DNA from: JALZMG01 sp963739975
GTDB taxonomy: Bacteria > Actinomycetota > Acidimicrobiia > Acidimicrobiales > Ilumatobacteraceae
DNA length: 64,000 nucleotides
Reading direction: 5' to 3'
Assembly (NCBI GenBank): GCA_963739975.1
Contig: CAVUCK010000022.1
Coordinates: 248,001-312,000 of the forward strand
The notes beneath the pieces were generated by a model, which was given only the letters and a program-made list of their open reading frames with translations, was not told where the DNA came from and ran no database searches. A program made the position numbers and the translations under genes. This document shows positions 10,713 to 20,285 of the stretch, piece after piece. Position 1 is the stretch's first letter, and every line of letters begins with the position of its first letter.

Positions 10713-11879
10713 GTGAAGCTGCTCCACACCTCCGATTGGCACGTCGGCAGATCGATCCGTGGCAACTCCCGAGCGGAGGAGCACCGGCAGGTGCTCGAGG
10801 AGATCGCCACCATCGCCGAGGGCGAACAGGTCGACCTCGTCGTCGTCGCCGGGGACCTCTTCGACACGGCGACGCCGACACCGGAGTCCGAGGAGATCGT
10901 CTACCGAGCCCTGTTGGCGCTGACTCGCGGTGGCGCCCCGGTCGCCGTGATCTCGGGCAACCACGACCACCCACGACGACTGCGCGCCGTTGCGCCGCTG
11001 CTCGAGTTGGGCTCGATCCAGCTCGTCACCGAGCCCACCAGGCCGGACGACGGAGGCGTGCTGCGGATCACGGCCGGCGACGGCACGGACGTCCGGCTGG
11101 CCATGCTGCCGTTCGTGTCCAAGCGCGGCATCGTCCGCGCCGCCGACCTGATGGAGGCCGAGGCGTTCGAGAACGCCCAGCGATACAGCGACCGGATGCG
11201 CCTGCTGATCGAGGCGCTGTGTGCCGGCTTCAGCACCGAAACCGTGAACGTCCTCGCCGCCCACGCCTTCGTGCTCGGCGCGGCGGCTGGGGGCGGAGAA
11301 CGACCGGCCCACCTGGTCGAGGAGTACGCCGTGACGGCGCCGTCGTTCCCGCCGACCATCGGCTACGGCGCTCTCGGCCACCTCCATCGCGCCCAGCGCA
11401 TCCCCGCCGGCCCACCGCTGCACTACTGCGGCTCGCCACTGCAGCTGGACTTCGGGGAGGTCGAGCAGGTCAAGCAGGTCAACGTCGTCGAACTGGCGCC
11501 CGGCGTGCCCGCCGACGTCCGGGCCGTCCCCCTCACCGCCGGCCGTCCCCTGCGCTCGGTGCAGGGGACGATCGAAGAGCTCGCCGACGTCGCCGATCGT
11601 GCCATCGACGGCGACCCGTGGCTGCGGGTCACCGTGCGCGGCCCACGCCGAGCGGGACTGGCCGACGACGTGCGCCAGCTCCTGGGGTTCGGCGTGGTCG
11701 AGGTCCGCATGGACGCACCCCCCGGCTCAGCGGCGGCGCAGCGGCGCGATCACGCGACGCGCAGCCCGCAGGAGCTGTTCGACGAGTACCTCGCCCACGA
11801 GGGCCACGACGACGACCGTGTCCGCGCCCTGTTCGGCGAGCTGCTCGCCGTCGAGGTCGGCGCGACGGCCGCCCCGTGA
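10713..11879 (+). CDS. sbcD: exonuclease SbcCD subunit D
   Basis: 388 residues, the Mre11-type nuclease subunit that processes DNA double-strand ends and hairpins with SbcC. Calcineurin-like phosphoesterase motifs are intact: SDWHVGR (Asp8, His10), VVAGDLFD (Asp48), SGNHDHP (Asn83, His84, Asp85), AHAF and GALGHLHRAQ. The C-terminal cap domain covers about 290-380. It starts with GTG directly at MKLLHTSDWH and its stop overlaps the sbcC GTG (GTGA), so the subunits are translationally coupled. Confidence 0.95.
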   Translation: MKLLHTSDWHVGRSIRGNSRAEEHRQVLEEIATIAEGEQVDLVVVAGDLFDTATPTPESEEIVYRALLALTRGGAPVAVISGNHDHPRRLRAVAPLLELGSIQLVTEPTRPDDGGVLRITAGDGTDVRLAMLPFVSKRGIVRAADLMEAEAFENAQRYSDRMRLLIEALCAGFSTETVNVLAAHAFVLGAAAGGGERPAHLVEEYAVTAPSFPPTIGYGALGHLHRAQRIPAGPPLHYCGSPLQLDFGEVEQVKQVNVVELAPGVPADVRAVPLTAGRPLRSVQGTIEELADVADRAIDGDPWLRVTVRGPRRAGLADDVRQLLGFGVVEVRMDAPPGSAAAQRRDHATRSPQELFDEYLAHEGHDDDRVRALFGELLAVEVGATAAP

Positions 11880-14732
11880 GGCCCCGCCGGCTCGAGCTGG
11901 AGGGGTTCGGCGCGTTCCGCGCTCCCGCCGTCGTCGACTTCGCCGACGTCGAGCTGCTGGCGCTCGTCGGTGCGACCGGGGCCGGCAAGTCGACGCTGAT
12001 CGACGCCATGACGTTCGCGCTCTACGGCAGCGTCGCCAGGTACGACGACCGCAAGGCGGTCGCGCCGGTGATCAACCAGCTGAGCACGCGAGCACGGGTG
12101 CGGCTCGAGTTCGAGCTCGGTGACGAGACGTACACGGTCGTGCGGGTCGTGCAACGGACGGCGAGGGGCGCCTCCACGAAGGACGCCGTGCTCGAGCACG
12201 CCGGATCCAGGATCGCCGGCGACGCCAAGGCCGTGACCGCAGAGATCACCCGGCTCCTCGGCCTCGACGTCGACCAGTTCAACCGCACGGTCGTGCTGCC
12301 GCAGGGCCGGTTCGCCGACTTCCTCCACGCCAACCCCGCCGATCGCCAGGCAACCTTGCGTCAGCTGCTCGGCTTCGACATCTACCGGCGCATCGCCGTG
12401 GCCGCGCGGCAGCGGGCGGCCATCGCCCGCAACCAGGTCGACGCACTGCGACCCGACCTGGACGAGGCGTCGATCGAGCTGTCGGACGAGTGTCGCGACG
12501 AGTTGGTCCACCGCCACCATGAGCTGGTCGCCGCCCGCACGGCGTTCATCGAAGACTGCACGGTCATCGCCGAGCTGGACAGGGAGCTGGCCTCGATCCG
12601 TCAGCGCCTCGCTGAGGCGACCGGGGACTTGACGTTGCTGGCTGCCGTGCGCGCACCGGAAGGGCTGGCCCGGCTCGACGAGCAGATCACGGCAGCCGAG
12701 GCCGACGTGGTCGGTGCCGCCGAACGCCTTGCCGATTGTCAGCGCCGGCGGCGCCGCGCCGACGAGCAGGCAGCGGCGGGGCCCGACCTCACCACCTGCC
12801 GGCTCCAGCTCCGGCTGTACGACCAGCTGGCCGCCGCCGCCGACGAGCACGCTGCGGCGGCGAAGGACCTCGTCGAGCTGGAGGAACGCCGGATCGCGTT
12901 GGTCGCCCTCGCCGACGGGGTCGCTCGCCACCCAGCAGGCATTGGACGACGCCGCCCGCACCGCCCTGGCCGGCGAGCGAGCCGCCCGCGCCGCCGTCGA
13001 TGACGGTCCGGATCCGACCCGCGTCGAGCACTGGATCACGTTGCGCACCCGCTGGACGGCGGCCGTGGACGCCGTCGACGCCGCTGAGCGTGCCGCAGCC
13101 GAGGCGCGTCAGGCAGTCGATCCTGCGACCGCCGCAGCGACCGACGCCGATGCGGCGGCGGCCGAGCACCGCGCCCGCCGCGACGAGCTGCAGCAGCGGG
13201 TGGGTGTCGCCGGCTTCGCCCACCTCGTCGCCGTCGGTGAGCCGTGCCCGCTGTGCCTGCAGGAGGTCCACGCCGCACCGGTGCACGACGCCGATGCCCA
13301 GCTGGGCCTCGCCGTGGCCGCGTTGGCCACGGCGACGCGCCACGCCGACGACGCCCTGCGACGCCTGCGCGAGGTCGAACGGCGGGCAGCCGAGCTGAAC
13401 GCCGAGGAGGCGGCGCAGCGACGAGGGCGCGCTGCGCTCGAGGCCGAGCTGCGCGTCGTGCCAGACGCCGAGACGCTGCGAGCGCAGCAGGCGGAGGCGG
13501 CGCAGCTGCGCACCGAGCTGACGGCGGCGGCCGCCGCGCGGTCCGCCGGCGAGGCGGCCGCCGCTGCTCATCGCCAGGACGGGGACAACGTTCGCCTGCT
13601 GGCCGCCGCCGAGACGGCAACGGCCGACGCCGCCCGCGGCCGGGCGGTCGAGGCCGCGCAGCGAGCCCGGGTCGACGGGCTGCGCGCCGAGCTCGTCGAC
13701 GCACCGCCACCCGCCGAGGTGCAGCAGTCCCGGGCGACCGCCGAGCGGCTCGTCACCGAGCAGCGAACGGTCGTCGCCGAGCTGCACGAGGCGGAGCTCG
13801 CCCACCGCGCCGCAGTTGACGCTCGGGACGCCGTCGCCGGCGCCGCGGAGTCTGCTCGTGTCGGGCTGTCCGCGGCGCGCGACAGCCTTGGCCGGATGGG
13901 TCCTCCCCCACTGCTCGGCGAACGGGTGGCGGCCGAGTGGGCGGCGCTCGTGGCGTGGTCGGCCGATCGCCAGGCCGAGCTGACCGAGGTTCACGCCGAG
14001 AACCAGCGCCGCCACGAGTCGGCGGCCGATCGGCGAGCGGCATCGGAGTCGCGCCTGCGGTCTGGCGTGGCGGCGGTGCTGGTCGACGCCGACGAGGGGC
14101 TCGGCGTGCTGCGCGATCGGCTGACGCGCGCCGAGGAGGCGGCGGAGAGGCAGGTTGCGGAGTTCGACGATCGACGGGTGCGCACCGCCGCGCTGCGCGC
14201 CCGGGTCGATGCGCTCGCCGCTGAGCGCGAGGTCGCCGACGAGCTGGGCCGGCTGCTGCGGGCGGACGGGTTCGAGGGATGGCTGATGGAGGCCGCCCTC
14301 GACGAGCTCGCCGCCGTGGCGACGACCCGGCTGCTCGAGCTGTCGAGCGGGCAGTTCTCGCTCGAGGTGGTCGAACGTGAGCTGATGGTCCGTGACCACG
14401 GCAACGCCGATGAGCTGCGCAGCGCCCGCACCCTGTCGGGCGGCGAGACGTTCCTCGCCTCGCTGTCGTTGTCCTTGGCGCTGGCCGACGCCACGACGGA
14501 GCTGTCCTCGAACGGCGCGCCACAGGTCGGGTCGATCTTCCTCGACGAGGGCTTCGGCACCCTCGACCCGGCGACCCTGGACGTCGTGGCGACGACGATC
14601 GAGGAACTGGGCTCGGCTGGCCGGATGGTGGCCGTCGTGACCCACCTGCGCGAGCTCGCCGACCGGATGCCGGTGCGCCTGGAGGTCACGCGTGACGCCG
14701 GGACGTCGAGCGTCGAGCGCGTGGACGTGTGA
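11876..14732 (+). pseudogene. sbcC: exonuclease SbcCD subunit C, one apparent +1 frameshift
   Basis: Rad50-type ATPase partner of SbcD, about 951 residues once repaired. Visible in order: RRLELEGFGAF; Walker A GATGAGKST (32-40); Q-loop region VVLPQGRFADFL; long coiled coil; zinc-hook GEPCPLCLQEV; second coiled coil; signature LSGGETFLASLSL; Walker B IFLDEGFGTLDP. Between residues about 345 and 355 the reading frame moves by +1 near 12925; deleting one base in CGCCACCC restores ARTQQALDD. Because every ATPase motif is intact on both sides, a sequencing error or a very recent mutation is more likely than an old pseudogene. It is followed 22 bp later by the nurA-like gene. Confidence 0.88.
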
Positions 14733-14754
14733 GACGGCCCGTGGAGTCTGACTG

Positions 14755-15675
14755 ATGCGGTTCAGCGTCGAGACGTGGGCGCCGGAGTACGGATCGGCGA
14801 TCGAGGACGATCTCGAGGACGTGTCCGAGCGGGTCGACGCCACCGTCGAGCAGGCGCTGGCTGATTGGATGCCCGTGGTGCCGACCCGACGACCTCGGCC
14901 GGACCGTCTGCAGTTCGTCGACGGCGTGCGACGCATCGACGCCCGGGTCTGGATCCATCGCGGAGAGCGGGCCCATGCCGGGGTGTGCGCCTCGGTCGCC
15001 GCCGGCATCGTCGAGTGCGCGGCCTCCTCGGCGGTGGTGACCGAGGTGCAGATCCGCCGGGCGCTGATCGCTCCGGCGTCCGCCGGCGCCGAGTCCGTGC
15101 CGACGCGCCACGGGAGCTACGAGGCCGTGGCGACCACCGGCGACGATGCCGGTGCGGTGCACCTGGCCATCCACGACCGGATGACGGCGCTGGAGCAGTC
15201 GCTCGTCGCCCCGGGGTCATGCGAGCTGGTCGTCTTCGACGGACCTCTGCGTGGCCGCAGCGACCCCTGCGGCGTCGGGTACGTGAAGACCCAGCACGTG
15301 CAGTACCTGCCCGATGCCGTCGTGCCCGTGCTCGGCCGCCTGGGCGACGGCGAGCGCACGCCGCTGGTCCGGATCGGTGACCGGGTCCCGCTGGCCAGGT
15401 GGAGCTGGTACCTGCGGCTGCCAGGGCCGCGGGCCCACCCGCTGGCCGGCGTGGTGCGCTGCGAGCTGCCCGGGTCGATGCGCCTCGACCACGCCATCGA
15501 TCGCGCCGATCTCGTGTCGTCGTGCCTCCCGCGGTTCGCCAGCGCCGCCCACAAGGAGCCACGGGCGCCGCAGAACCTGACGCCGATCGCTGGCCTTGAG
15601 CACCGCCTGCGGCACCTCCTGGGCGACCCCGTCCTCCTCGAACGTTCCCTCCGCCTCGCCGCCGCCAGCGCGTGA
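14755..15675 (+). CDS. nurA: NurA domain-containing nuclease
   Basis: 306 residues with the NurA order of motifs: FVDGVRR (catalytic Asp56), VVFDGPLRGR (Asp162), GYVKTQHVQYLP (175-186, Lys-rich), RLPGPRAHPLAGVVRCELP and the C-terminal helix PQNLTPIAGLEHRLRHLLGD. NurA is a 5'-3' nuclease that works inside the HerA translocase during end resection. A GTGGAG ribosome site precedes the ATG. Together with the HerA-like gene and sbcDC it completes a resection set, interrupted only by the permease remnant. Small sequence size and family divergence leave some doubt. Confidence 0.82.
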   Translation: MRFSVETWAPEYGSAIEDDLEDVSERVDATVEQALADWMPVVPTRRPRPDRLQFVDGVRRIDARVWIHRGERAHAGVCASVAAGIVECAASSAVVTEVQIRRALIAPASAGAESVPTRHGSYEAVATTGDDAGAVHLAIHDRMTALEQSLVAPGSCELVVFDGPLRGRSDPCGVGYVKTQHVQYLPDAVVPVLGRLGDGERTPLVRIGDRVPLARWSWYLRLPGPRAHPLAGVVRCELPGSMRLDHAIDRADLVSSCLPRFASAAHKEPRAPQNLTPIAGLEHRLRHLLGDPVLLERSLRLAAASA

Positions 15676-15694
15676 GAACGGATCGGCCGTTGGG

Positions 15695-16168
15695 TCAGGG
15701 GGTGGCGGCGGCGGCTTGCAGGGCGGCCAGATCGAGCTTGCGCATGGCGAACATCGCCGTCATCGCCCGCTGGGCACGCGCCGGATCATCGTCGTCGAAC
15801 AGCGCCACGGCGCCGGCGGGTACGACCTGCCACGACAGGCCGAAGCGATCCTTCAGCCACCCACACTGTGACTCCTCGCCACCGTCGGTGAGCCGGGCCC
15901 AGTAGTGGTCGACCTCGTCTTGATCGGCGCATTCGATCGACAGGGACACGGCCTCGTCGAACGTGAACTCGGGACCACCGTTGATCGCCGTGAACGGCTG
16001 CCCGTCGAGCACGAAGTCGACCGTCATCACCGTCCCCGCCTCGCGTGGTCCGGCCTCGTTGTAGTGGGTGACGTTGACGATCTTGGAGTTCGGGAACACC
16101 GAGACGTAGAACTCGGCGGCTTCGAGGCCGCGAGTGTCGAACCAGAGGTTGGGCGTGATCGTCGGCAT
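15695..16168 (-). CDS. VOC family protein (PhnB/3-demethylubiquinone methyltransferase-like fold)
   Basis: 157 residues starting at MPTITPNLWFDTRG, chosen because upstream codons are not conserved-looking. It shows the paired beta-alpha-beta-beta-beta units of the glyoxalase/VOC superfamily: AAEFYVSVFPNSKI, GTVMTVDFVLDGQPFTAINGG and the second half ending LKDRFGLSWQVVPAG. Proteins of this PF06983 type have no settled enzymatic role. It converges with nurA, 19 bp apart. Confidence 0.88.
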   Translation of the reverse strand: MPTITPNLWFDTRGLEAAEFYVSVFPNSKIVNVTHYNEAGPREAGTVMTVDFVLDGQPFTAINGGPEFTFDEAVSLSIECADQDEVDHYWARLTDGGEESQCGWLKDRFGLSWQVVPAGAVALFDDDDPARAQRAMTAMFAMRKLDLAALQAAAATP

Positions 16169-16247
16169 GGCGAGCTCCAGTCGGTTGGGCGTCGGTGGGC
16201 GGTCATGATGACCGCGCTGACTGCGCCAACTCATCGGCCGAAGGCGC

Positions 16248-16291
16248 GAGTGCGGGACGAGACCATGGCTGCATGGTCTCGTCCCGCACTC
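16248..16291. terminator. 20-bp perfect hairpin with GCTG loop
   Basis: GAGTGCGGGACGAGACCATG (16248-16267) is followed by the loop GCTG and the exact reverse complement (16272-16291). It lies in the 226-bp gap downstream of the small-protein pair and upstream of the VOC gene, both on the minus strand. It has no U-tract, as is common for actinobacterial terminators. No gene is visible in the rest of this gap. Confidence 0.75.
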
Positions 16292-16394
16292 TCGTGGCCG
16301 TCGAACTGGGGCGGCCATCGTGCGAACCGCGCTCCAGCCGGGGCCGGACCAGTTCGACGGTGCGGGCGGGCGCCCCCGCCGGGCGCCCGCTCGG

Positions 16395-16601
16395 TCAAGT
16401 CGCCGGGTGCGTCACCGCAGTGGCGACGGCTGACGGCTTGGCGGGCGCCGTCCCTGCGTGGGACAGCGCCCGGGCCAGCCGCAGGATCAGCGACGGACGG
16501 CGGCGGTCTCGCCGCGCCACCCGGTGCACGTCGGCCTCGGCCCGCAGGCGGTGGCCGCGTTCGGCGGCGAGTTGCTCGTTGATGTAGTGGTGGCCGATCA
16601 T
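16395..16601 (-). CDS. small basic protein, 68 residues
   Basis: Begins MIGHHYINEQLAAERGHRLR and is highly basic (VHRVARRDRRRP) before a short hydrophobic helix. Short actinobacterial proteins starting MxxHxIxEQLAAER are common and unstudied; this matches the pattern from memory. The ATG overlaps the upstream stop (ATGA), so it is translationally coupled to a 71-residue gene. The function is unknown. Confidence 0.6.
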   Translation of the reverse strand: MIGHHYINEQLAAERGHRLRAEADVHRVARRDRRRPSLILRLARALSHAGTAPAKPSAVATAVTHPAT

Positions 16602-16813
16602 CGGTACGTCAGCCTTCCTCCGGCGGAACCCCCGCCGAAGTCGCGGACCTGCTCCGTGCGGACCTGGCGGTCGTCGTCGGGCGTCTGCGCGGTGGCGGTG
16701 TCGAGGCTGCCGACGACGACGGTGATGATGCCGGCGGCGAGCGCCGCGGCGATGCGGCCTCGCCGTGGACGGCGGGTCGAGTTGGCGGCGGTGGTGACGG
16801 GTGAGCTGGGCAC
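16598..16813 (-). CDS. small membrane-anchored or secreted protein, 71 residues
   Basis: GTG start, supported by AGGAGG six bases upstream. The sequence has a basic N-region (TRRPRRGR), a hydrophobic segment (IAAALAAGIITVVVGSL, about 21-37) and an Ala-x-Ala-like site (DTATA-QTPDD), so it is either exported or a single-pass membrane protein. The remainder is acidic and polar. It forms a two-gene unit with the following 68-residue gene and is divergent from the LLM oxidoreductase. No family recognised. Confidence 0.6.
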   Translation of the reverse strand: MPSSPVTTAANSTRRPRRGRIAAALAAGIITVVVGSLDTATAQTPDDDRQVRTEQVRDFGGGSAGGRLTYR

Positions 16814-16995
16814 GATGACCTCCTGTCGGTCCCGCCCGGAATCGGGCGTTGAGGACAACATGCGCCGCAGCGGAGGTCGGCGCTGTGCCATCCGACCCGG
16901 CACGGTGTGACCGTCGTCGCACGTGGACGTCGTCGCTGGCGCCGACGACCGCGACCAGTTCGAGCGCGGCGGCCTCGCCTGCTAGCACTCGGGCC

Positions 16996-17847
16996 ATGGT
17001 CAAGGTGCGAATCGGCGTCGCTGTCGGCGGACGGGGGACGCTGGCGCTGGATCGGCTCGGACCGGTGGTCGACTGCCTCGACGCCGTCGGGTTCGATTCG
17101 ATCTGGCTGCCCGAAACGTTCCTGACCGGGTCGATCGACCCGCTGGTCGGACTGTCGTGGGTCGCCGCCCGCGCTCGTCGGCTCAAGCTCGGCACGCACC
17201 TGATCGGCCCGGGTCGCAACCCGTTCGGCCTGGCCAAGGCCTTGGCGCAGCTCGACGTGCTGTCGCGCGGCCGGCTGCTGGTGACGATGGTCCCCGGCCT
17301 GAACGACCCTGCCGAACGGCGAGCCCAGGGACTTCCCGACGGCGACCGCAACGTCTGGATCGATCGCCACCTCCCACAGCTCACGGCATGGTGGGCCGGC
17401 GACGAGGTCGGGGGCCTGGCCCTCGACACGCTCCCTGCCCAGGACCCACTCGAGGTGTGGCTGGGCGGTCGGAACTCCGCCGCCCACCGCCGCGTCGGCC
17501 GGCTGGCCGACGGCTGGCTGCCGGGTGGCCTGACGATCCCGCAGGCCACCGCCGGCATGGCAGCCGTGCACGAGGCGGCCAGCGCAGCCGGTCGCTCCAT
17601 CTCCGACGAGCACTTCGGCACGAACCTGACCTACGCCGACGGTGATCCTGCACTCGTCGAACCGGCGGCGTCGACCATGGTCGGCGACCGCCGTGACGTC
17701 CTGGCCGCCGACCCCGAGCAGCTGCGGGCGCTGGTGGGTCGATGGGTCGCGGCCGGGTTCTCCAAGTTCGTCGTCCGTCCGCTCGGCCCGGCGACCGAGC
17801 AGTCGCTCGGCCGCCTGGCCGACGCCGTCTTGGACCTGCAGACGTGA
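16996..17847 (+). CDS. LLM-class flavin/F420-dependent oxidoreductase
   Basis: 283 residues of a luciferase-like TIM barrel: VRIGVAVGGRG, FDSIWLPETFL, LKLGTHLIGPGRNPF (strand and loop of the cofactor site), LDVLSRGRLLVTMVPG, VWLGGRNSAAHRRVGRLADG and WLPGG. F420 dependence is common among actinobacterial members but cannot be proved here. The ATG at MVKVRIGV was chosen as the first methionine aligned with the barrel. The serine hydrolase gene follows 7 bp after the stop. Confidence 0.88.
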   Translation: MVKVRIGVAVGGRGTLALDRLGPVVDCLDAVGFDSIWLPETFLTGSIDPLVGLSWVAARARRLKLGTHLIGPGRNPFGLAKALAQLDVLSRGRLLVTMVPGLNDPAERRAQGLPDGDRNVWIDRHLPQLTAWWAGDEVGGLALDTLPAQDPLEVWLGGRNSAAHRRVGRLADGWLPGGLTIPQATAGMAAVHEAASAAGRSISDEHFGTNLTYADGDPALVEPAASTMVGDRRDVLAADPEQLRALVGRWVAAGFSKFVVRPLGPATEQSLGRLADAVLDLQT

Positions 17848-17854
17848 GCCGACG

Positions 17855-19309
17855 GTGACCGTCGACGGCGAGTCGATCGGGGCCGTGCTGGGCGACCTGG
17901 CCGACCACGCGGCCCGGATCCACCACGTGCCCGATCTGGCGTGGGGCGTCGTGCTCGACGGACGGCTGGCGCTCACCGGTTCGGCCGGCCGCGACCCCGC
18001 TCGCCGGCGTCCGTCGAGTCAGACCGTGTTCCGCATCGCGTCGATGACCAAGCCGTTCACTGCTGCGACCGTGCTGCGGTTGCGGGACGATGGTGTGCTG
18101 GCGCTCGACGACCCGGTGCCCGAGGGGCCGACGCTCCCGACGGCCGATTCGCCGCCGATCACGCTGCGTCACCTCCTCTCGATGCAGTCCGGGCTGACGT
18201 CCGACGACCCGTGGGCGGACCGCCACCTCGACATCACGCCCGGCGAGCTCGACGGCGTCCTGGCCGGCGCCCGATTCGCCTGCCCGCCCGGCACGGCGTT
18301 CGAGTACTCCAACCTCGGCTACGGGGCCATCGGCCGAGCCGTGCAGCGGATCACTGGGCGGCGGATGCAGGACCTCGTCGACGAGCTGCTGCTGGCGCCG
18401 TTGGGTCTCGGCCGCACGACCTGGGTGCGGCCGGCCGACGACGACTGGGCCCGTCCGCACCGCGTCGAGGACGGCCGCGCGATCGTCGATGCCGAGCCGC
18501 TGGGCGACGGTTCGCTGGCCGCGATGGGTGGGCTGTGGTCGACCGTCGAGGACCTGGCCGCCGTCGTGAACTGGTTCGACGATGCCTTCCCGCCCCGTGA
18601 CGACATCGACGTCGGGCCGCTGCGCCGGTCGTCGCGACGTCAGCAGCAGCAGGTGCAACGGGCCAGCGCGGTCGACCACACGGCGGCCACGGGCGACGGG
18701 CTCGACCACGTCCCGGAGCGCATCGACGGCGGCGGGTACGGGTTCGGGTTGCAGGTCATCCACGACCAGCGCTTCGGGCACATCGCCGGGCACTCGGGGG
18801 GACTGCCCGGCTACGGCTCGAACATGCGCTGGCTGCCGGGGCGCCGGGTCGGCGCCATCGCGCTCGCCAACACGACGTACGCGCCGATGCGCCTGCTGAC
18901 CCGCCGGATGCTGGAGGTGCTCGACGACCACGGGCTGGTCCCCGCGCCGGTCGCGGTGGGGGACGCGATGCTCCGCGACGTCGCCGAGCGATTGGTGACG
19001 CTGCTCGGCGAGTGGCGCGACGATGTCGCCGACCTCGTTTTCGCGGACAACGTGGGCGCCGACGAGTCGTACGCCCGCCGGGCGGCTGCGGCTCGAGCGC
19101 TCGTGGACGCCCACGGAGCCCTGCACCTGCAGCGCGTCGACGCCAGCCTGGCGACCGACGCGACGGCCGTCGTGACCGCCGCCGACGGGCGGACCGTCCA
19201 CGTGTGGTTCGCCCTGGCGCCGACCGCCGAGGCGCGGGTGCAGGACTACTCGATCGAGATGGCCGATCTCGATCCGGCATGCCCGCCTCGCGCCGGTGCA
19301 CCTCATTAA
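17855..19309 (+). CDS. serine hydrolase (beta-lactamase/penicillin-binding protein fold)
   Basis: 484 residues. Class C beta-lactamase-type motifs are all present: SMTK (Ser63, Lys66), EYSNLGYG (Tyr152-Ser-Asn154) and GHSGG (His314). The C-terminal 150 residues form an extra domain, as in peptidase/esterase members. No signal peptide is seen, so the enzyme is probably cytoplasmic. GTG start 7 bp after the oxidoreductase stop implies one transcript. Amide or ester substrate unknown. Confidence 0.88.
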   Translation: MTVDGESIGAVLGDLADHAARIHHVPDLAWGVVLDGRLALTGSAGRDPARRRPSSQTVFRIASMTKPFTAATVLRLRDDGVLALDDPVPEGPTLPTADSPPITLRHLLSMQSGLTSDDPWADRHLDITPGELDGVLAGARFACPPGTAFEYSNLGYGAIGRAVQRITGRRMQDLVDELLLAPLGLGRTTWVRPADDDWARPHRVEDGRAIVDAEPLGDGSLAAMGGLWSTVEDLAAVVNWFDDAFPPRDDIDVGPLRRSSRRQQQQVQRASAVDHTAATGDGLDHVPERIDGGGYGFGLQVIHDQRFGHIAGHSGGLPGYGSNMRWLPGRRVGAIALANTTYAPMRLLTRRMLEVLDDHGLVPAPVAVGDAMLRDVAERLVTLLGEWRDDVADLVFADNVGADESYARRAAAARALVDAHGALHLQRVDASLATDATAVVTAADGRTVHVWFALAPTAEARVQDYSIEMADLDPACPPRAGAPH

Positions 19310-19318
19310 CGTCTCGGT

Positions 19319-20128
19319 GTGGTCGTGCTGGCCGTCCTCCTGGGCGTCATCGCCGTCGCCGCGGTCGTGACCGCGGCGGTCCTCGGACGTCGCCTCGGCG
19401 AGCAGCGCCGGCTGGCCGCCGCTGCCGACGAACGGTCGGCGAACCAGGCCGAGGAGCTGACCGGCACCAACCAGGCCCTCGCCGCGTCGCGCCAGGAGCA
19501 CGCCGCAGCCGTCGAGCAGATCGCCGCCGCCGACGCCCGTGCCGACACGGCCGACGCCGAGCGGGACCAGGCGCGTTCGGACACCGAGGTCGCGGTAGCG
19601 GCGAGGATCGCCGCCGAGGAGCGGGCTGCCGAGGCCGAGCGGCGCACGGACGACCTGGCTGCCCGGCACGCCGACGCCAAGGGCGCCAGCGTCGATGCCG
19701 ACGTCCTGTGGGCGCTCGAACGCGCTCGCAGCACCCGCCAGTGGCGGCTCGCCGTGGCGATCGCGCCGGACACGCCGCGCCCCGTCACGGACACCCCGCT
19801 GCTCGACGCACTGCACATCGAGCTCGACGCGGCGCGCGAGGAGGTCGGCGCCACCGTCGAGCTCGACGTCGAGCTGCCCGAGGCGCCGACGGCGGCGAGC
19901 TCGCTGCTGACGTTGCGGGCCACCCAGGAGCTGCTGGCCGGCGTGGTGCGACGAGCCGAGGAGACGACGGTCCGCGTGCGACCCGACGAGCGGGACATCG
20001 TGGTCACGATCCAGGCCGTTGACGCCGACGGGGATCCGATCGAACTGGAGCCGCTGGCCCTCCCGCCCTCGTTGGAGCTCGAACCGCTCGCCGATGGTGT
20101 CAGGGTGCGCAACGCGATCGGGGGTTGA
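19319..20128 (+). CDS. membrane-anchored coiled-coil protein of unknown function
   Basis: 269 residues: an N-terminal transmembrane helix (VVLAVLLGVIAVAAVVTAAVL, about 2-22), an Ala/Glu/Arg-rich coiled coil to about 125, then an alpha/beta region (LWALERARSTRQWRLAVAI ... LRVRPDERDIVVTI-like strands). The C-terminal half vaguely recalls a histidine-kinase-related fold but no catalytic box is present. It follows the serine hydrolase by 9 bp and is likely in the same operon. Confidence 0.6.
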   Translation: MVVLAVLLGVIAVAAVVTAAVLGRRLGEQRRLAAAADERSANQAEELTGTNQALAASRQEHAAAVEQIAAADARADTADAERDQARSDTEVAVAARIAAEERAAEAERRTDDLAARHADAKGASVDADVLWALERARSTRQWRLAVAIAPDTPRPVTDTPLLDALHIELDAAREEVGATVELDVELPEAPTAASSLLTLRATQELLAGVVRRAEETTVRVRPDERDIVVTIQAVDADGDPIELEPLALPPSLELEPLADGVRVRNAIGG

Positions 20129-20132
20129 CCCG

Positions 20133-20154
20133 ATGTATACGCGTCTGTTTACAT
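20133..20154. promoter_or_regulatory. TetR-like operator dyad without an obvious target gene
   Basis: ATGTATAC-N6-GTTTACAT, one mismatch between arms, resembles TetR-family operators. It overlaps promoter-like sequences (TTGACC at 20125, TTTACA at 20148). Downstream on the plus strand lies only the 3' end of alkB. The remaining gap to 20285 holds a 9-bp-stem hairpin (20230-20263) and no gene. Confidence 0.35.
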
Positions 20155-20229
20155 TCCTGAGGCACGGTTGACACCGATCGCCGTCGGCGGAGGACGACGA
20201 CGGTGTTCGTGCGCTGCGGGCGGACCTGA

Positions 20230-20263
20230 CTCAGCGCCGAGCGTCCAGGCGCGAGGCGCTGAG
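20230..20263. terminator. hairpin downstream of alkB
   Basis: CTCAGCGCC (20230-20238) pairs with GGCGCTGAG (20255-20263) across a 16-base loop. It sits 22 bp beyond the alkB stop and could terminate alkB or the convergent operon. Confidence 0.4.
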
Positions 20264-20285
20264 GGGTCCCCGCGGCGCTCCGGGC

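Noticed and set aside
9321..11423. 700-codon minus-strand frame opposite the permease remnant and sbcD
   Set aside because: The product is His/Arg/Asp-rich with no domain, and the plus strand encodes complete SbcD motifs.
17381..19816. 811-codon minus-strand frame opposite the oxidoreductase and serine hydrolase genes
   Set aside because: Shadow frame: composition is typical antisense of GC-rich genes, and it conflicts with three supported plus-strand genes.
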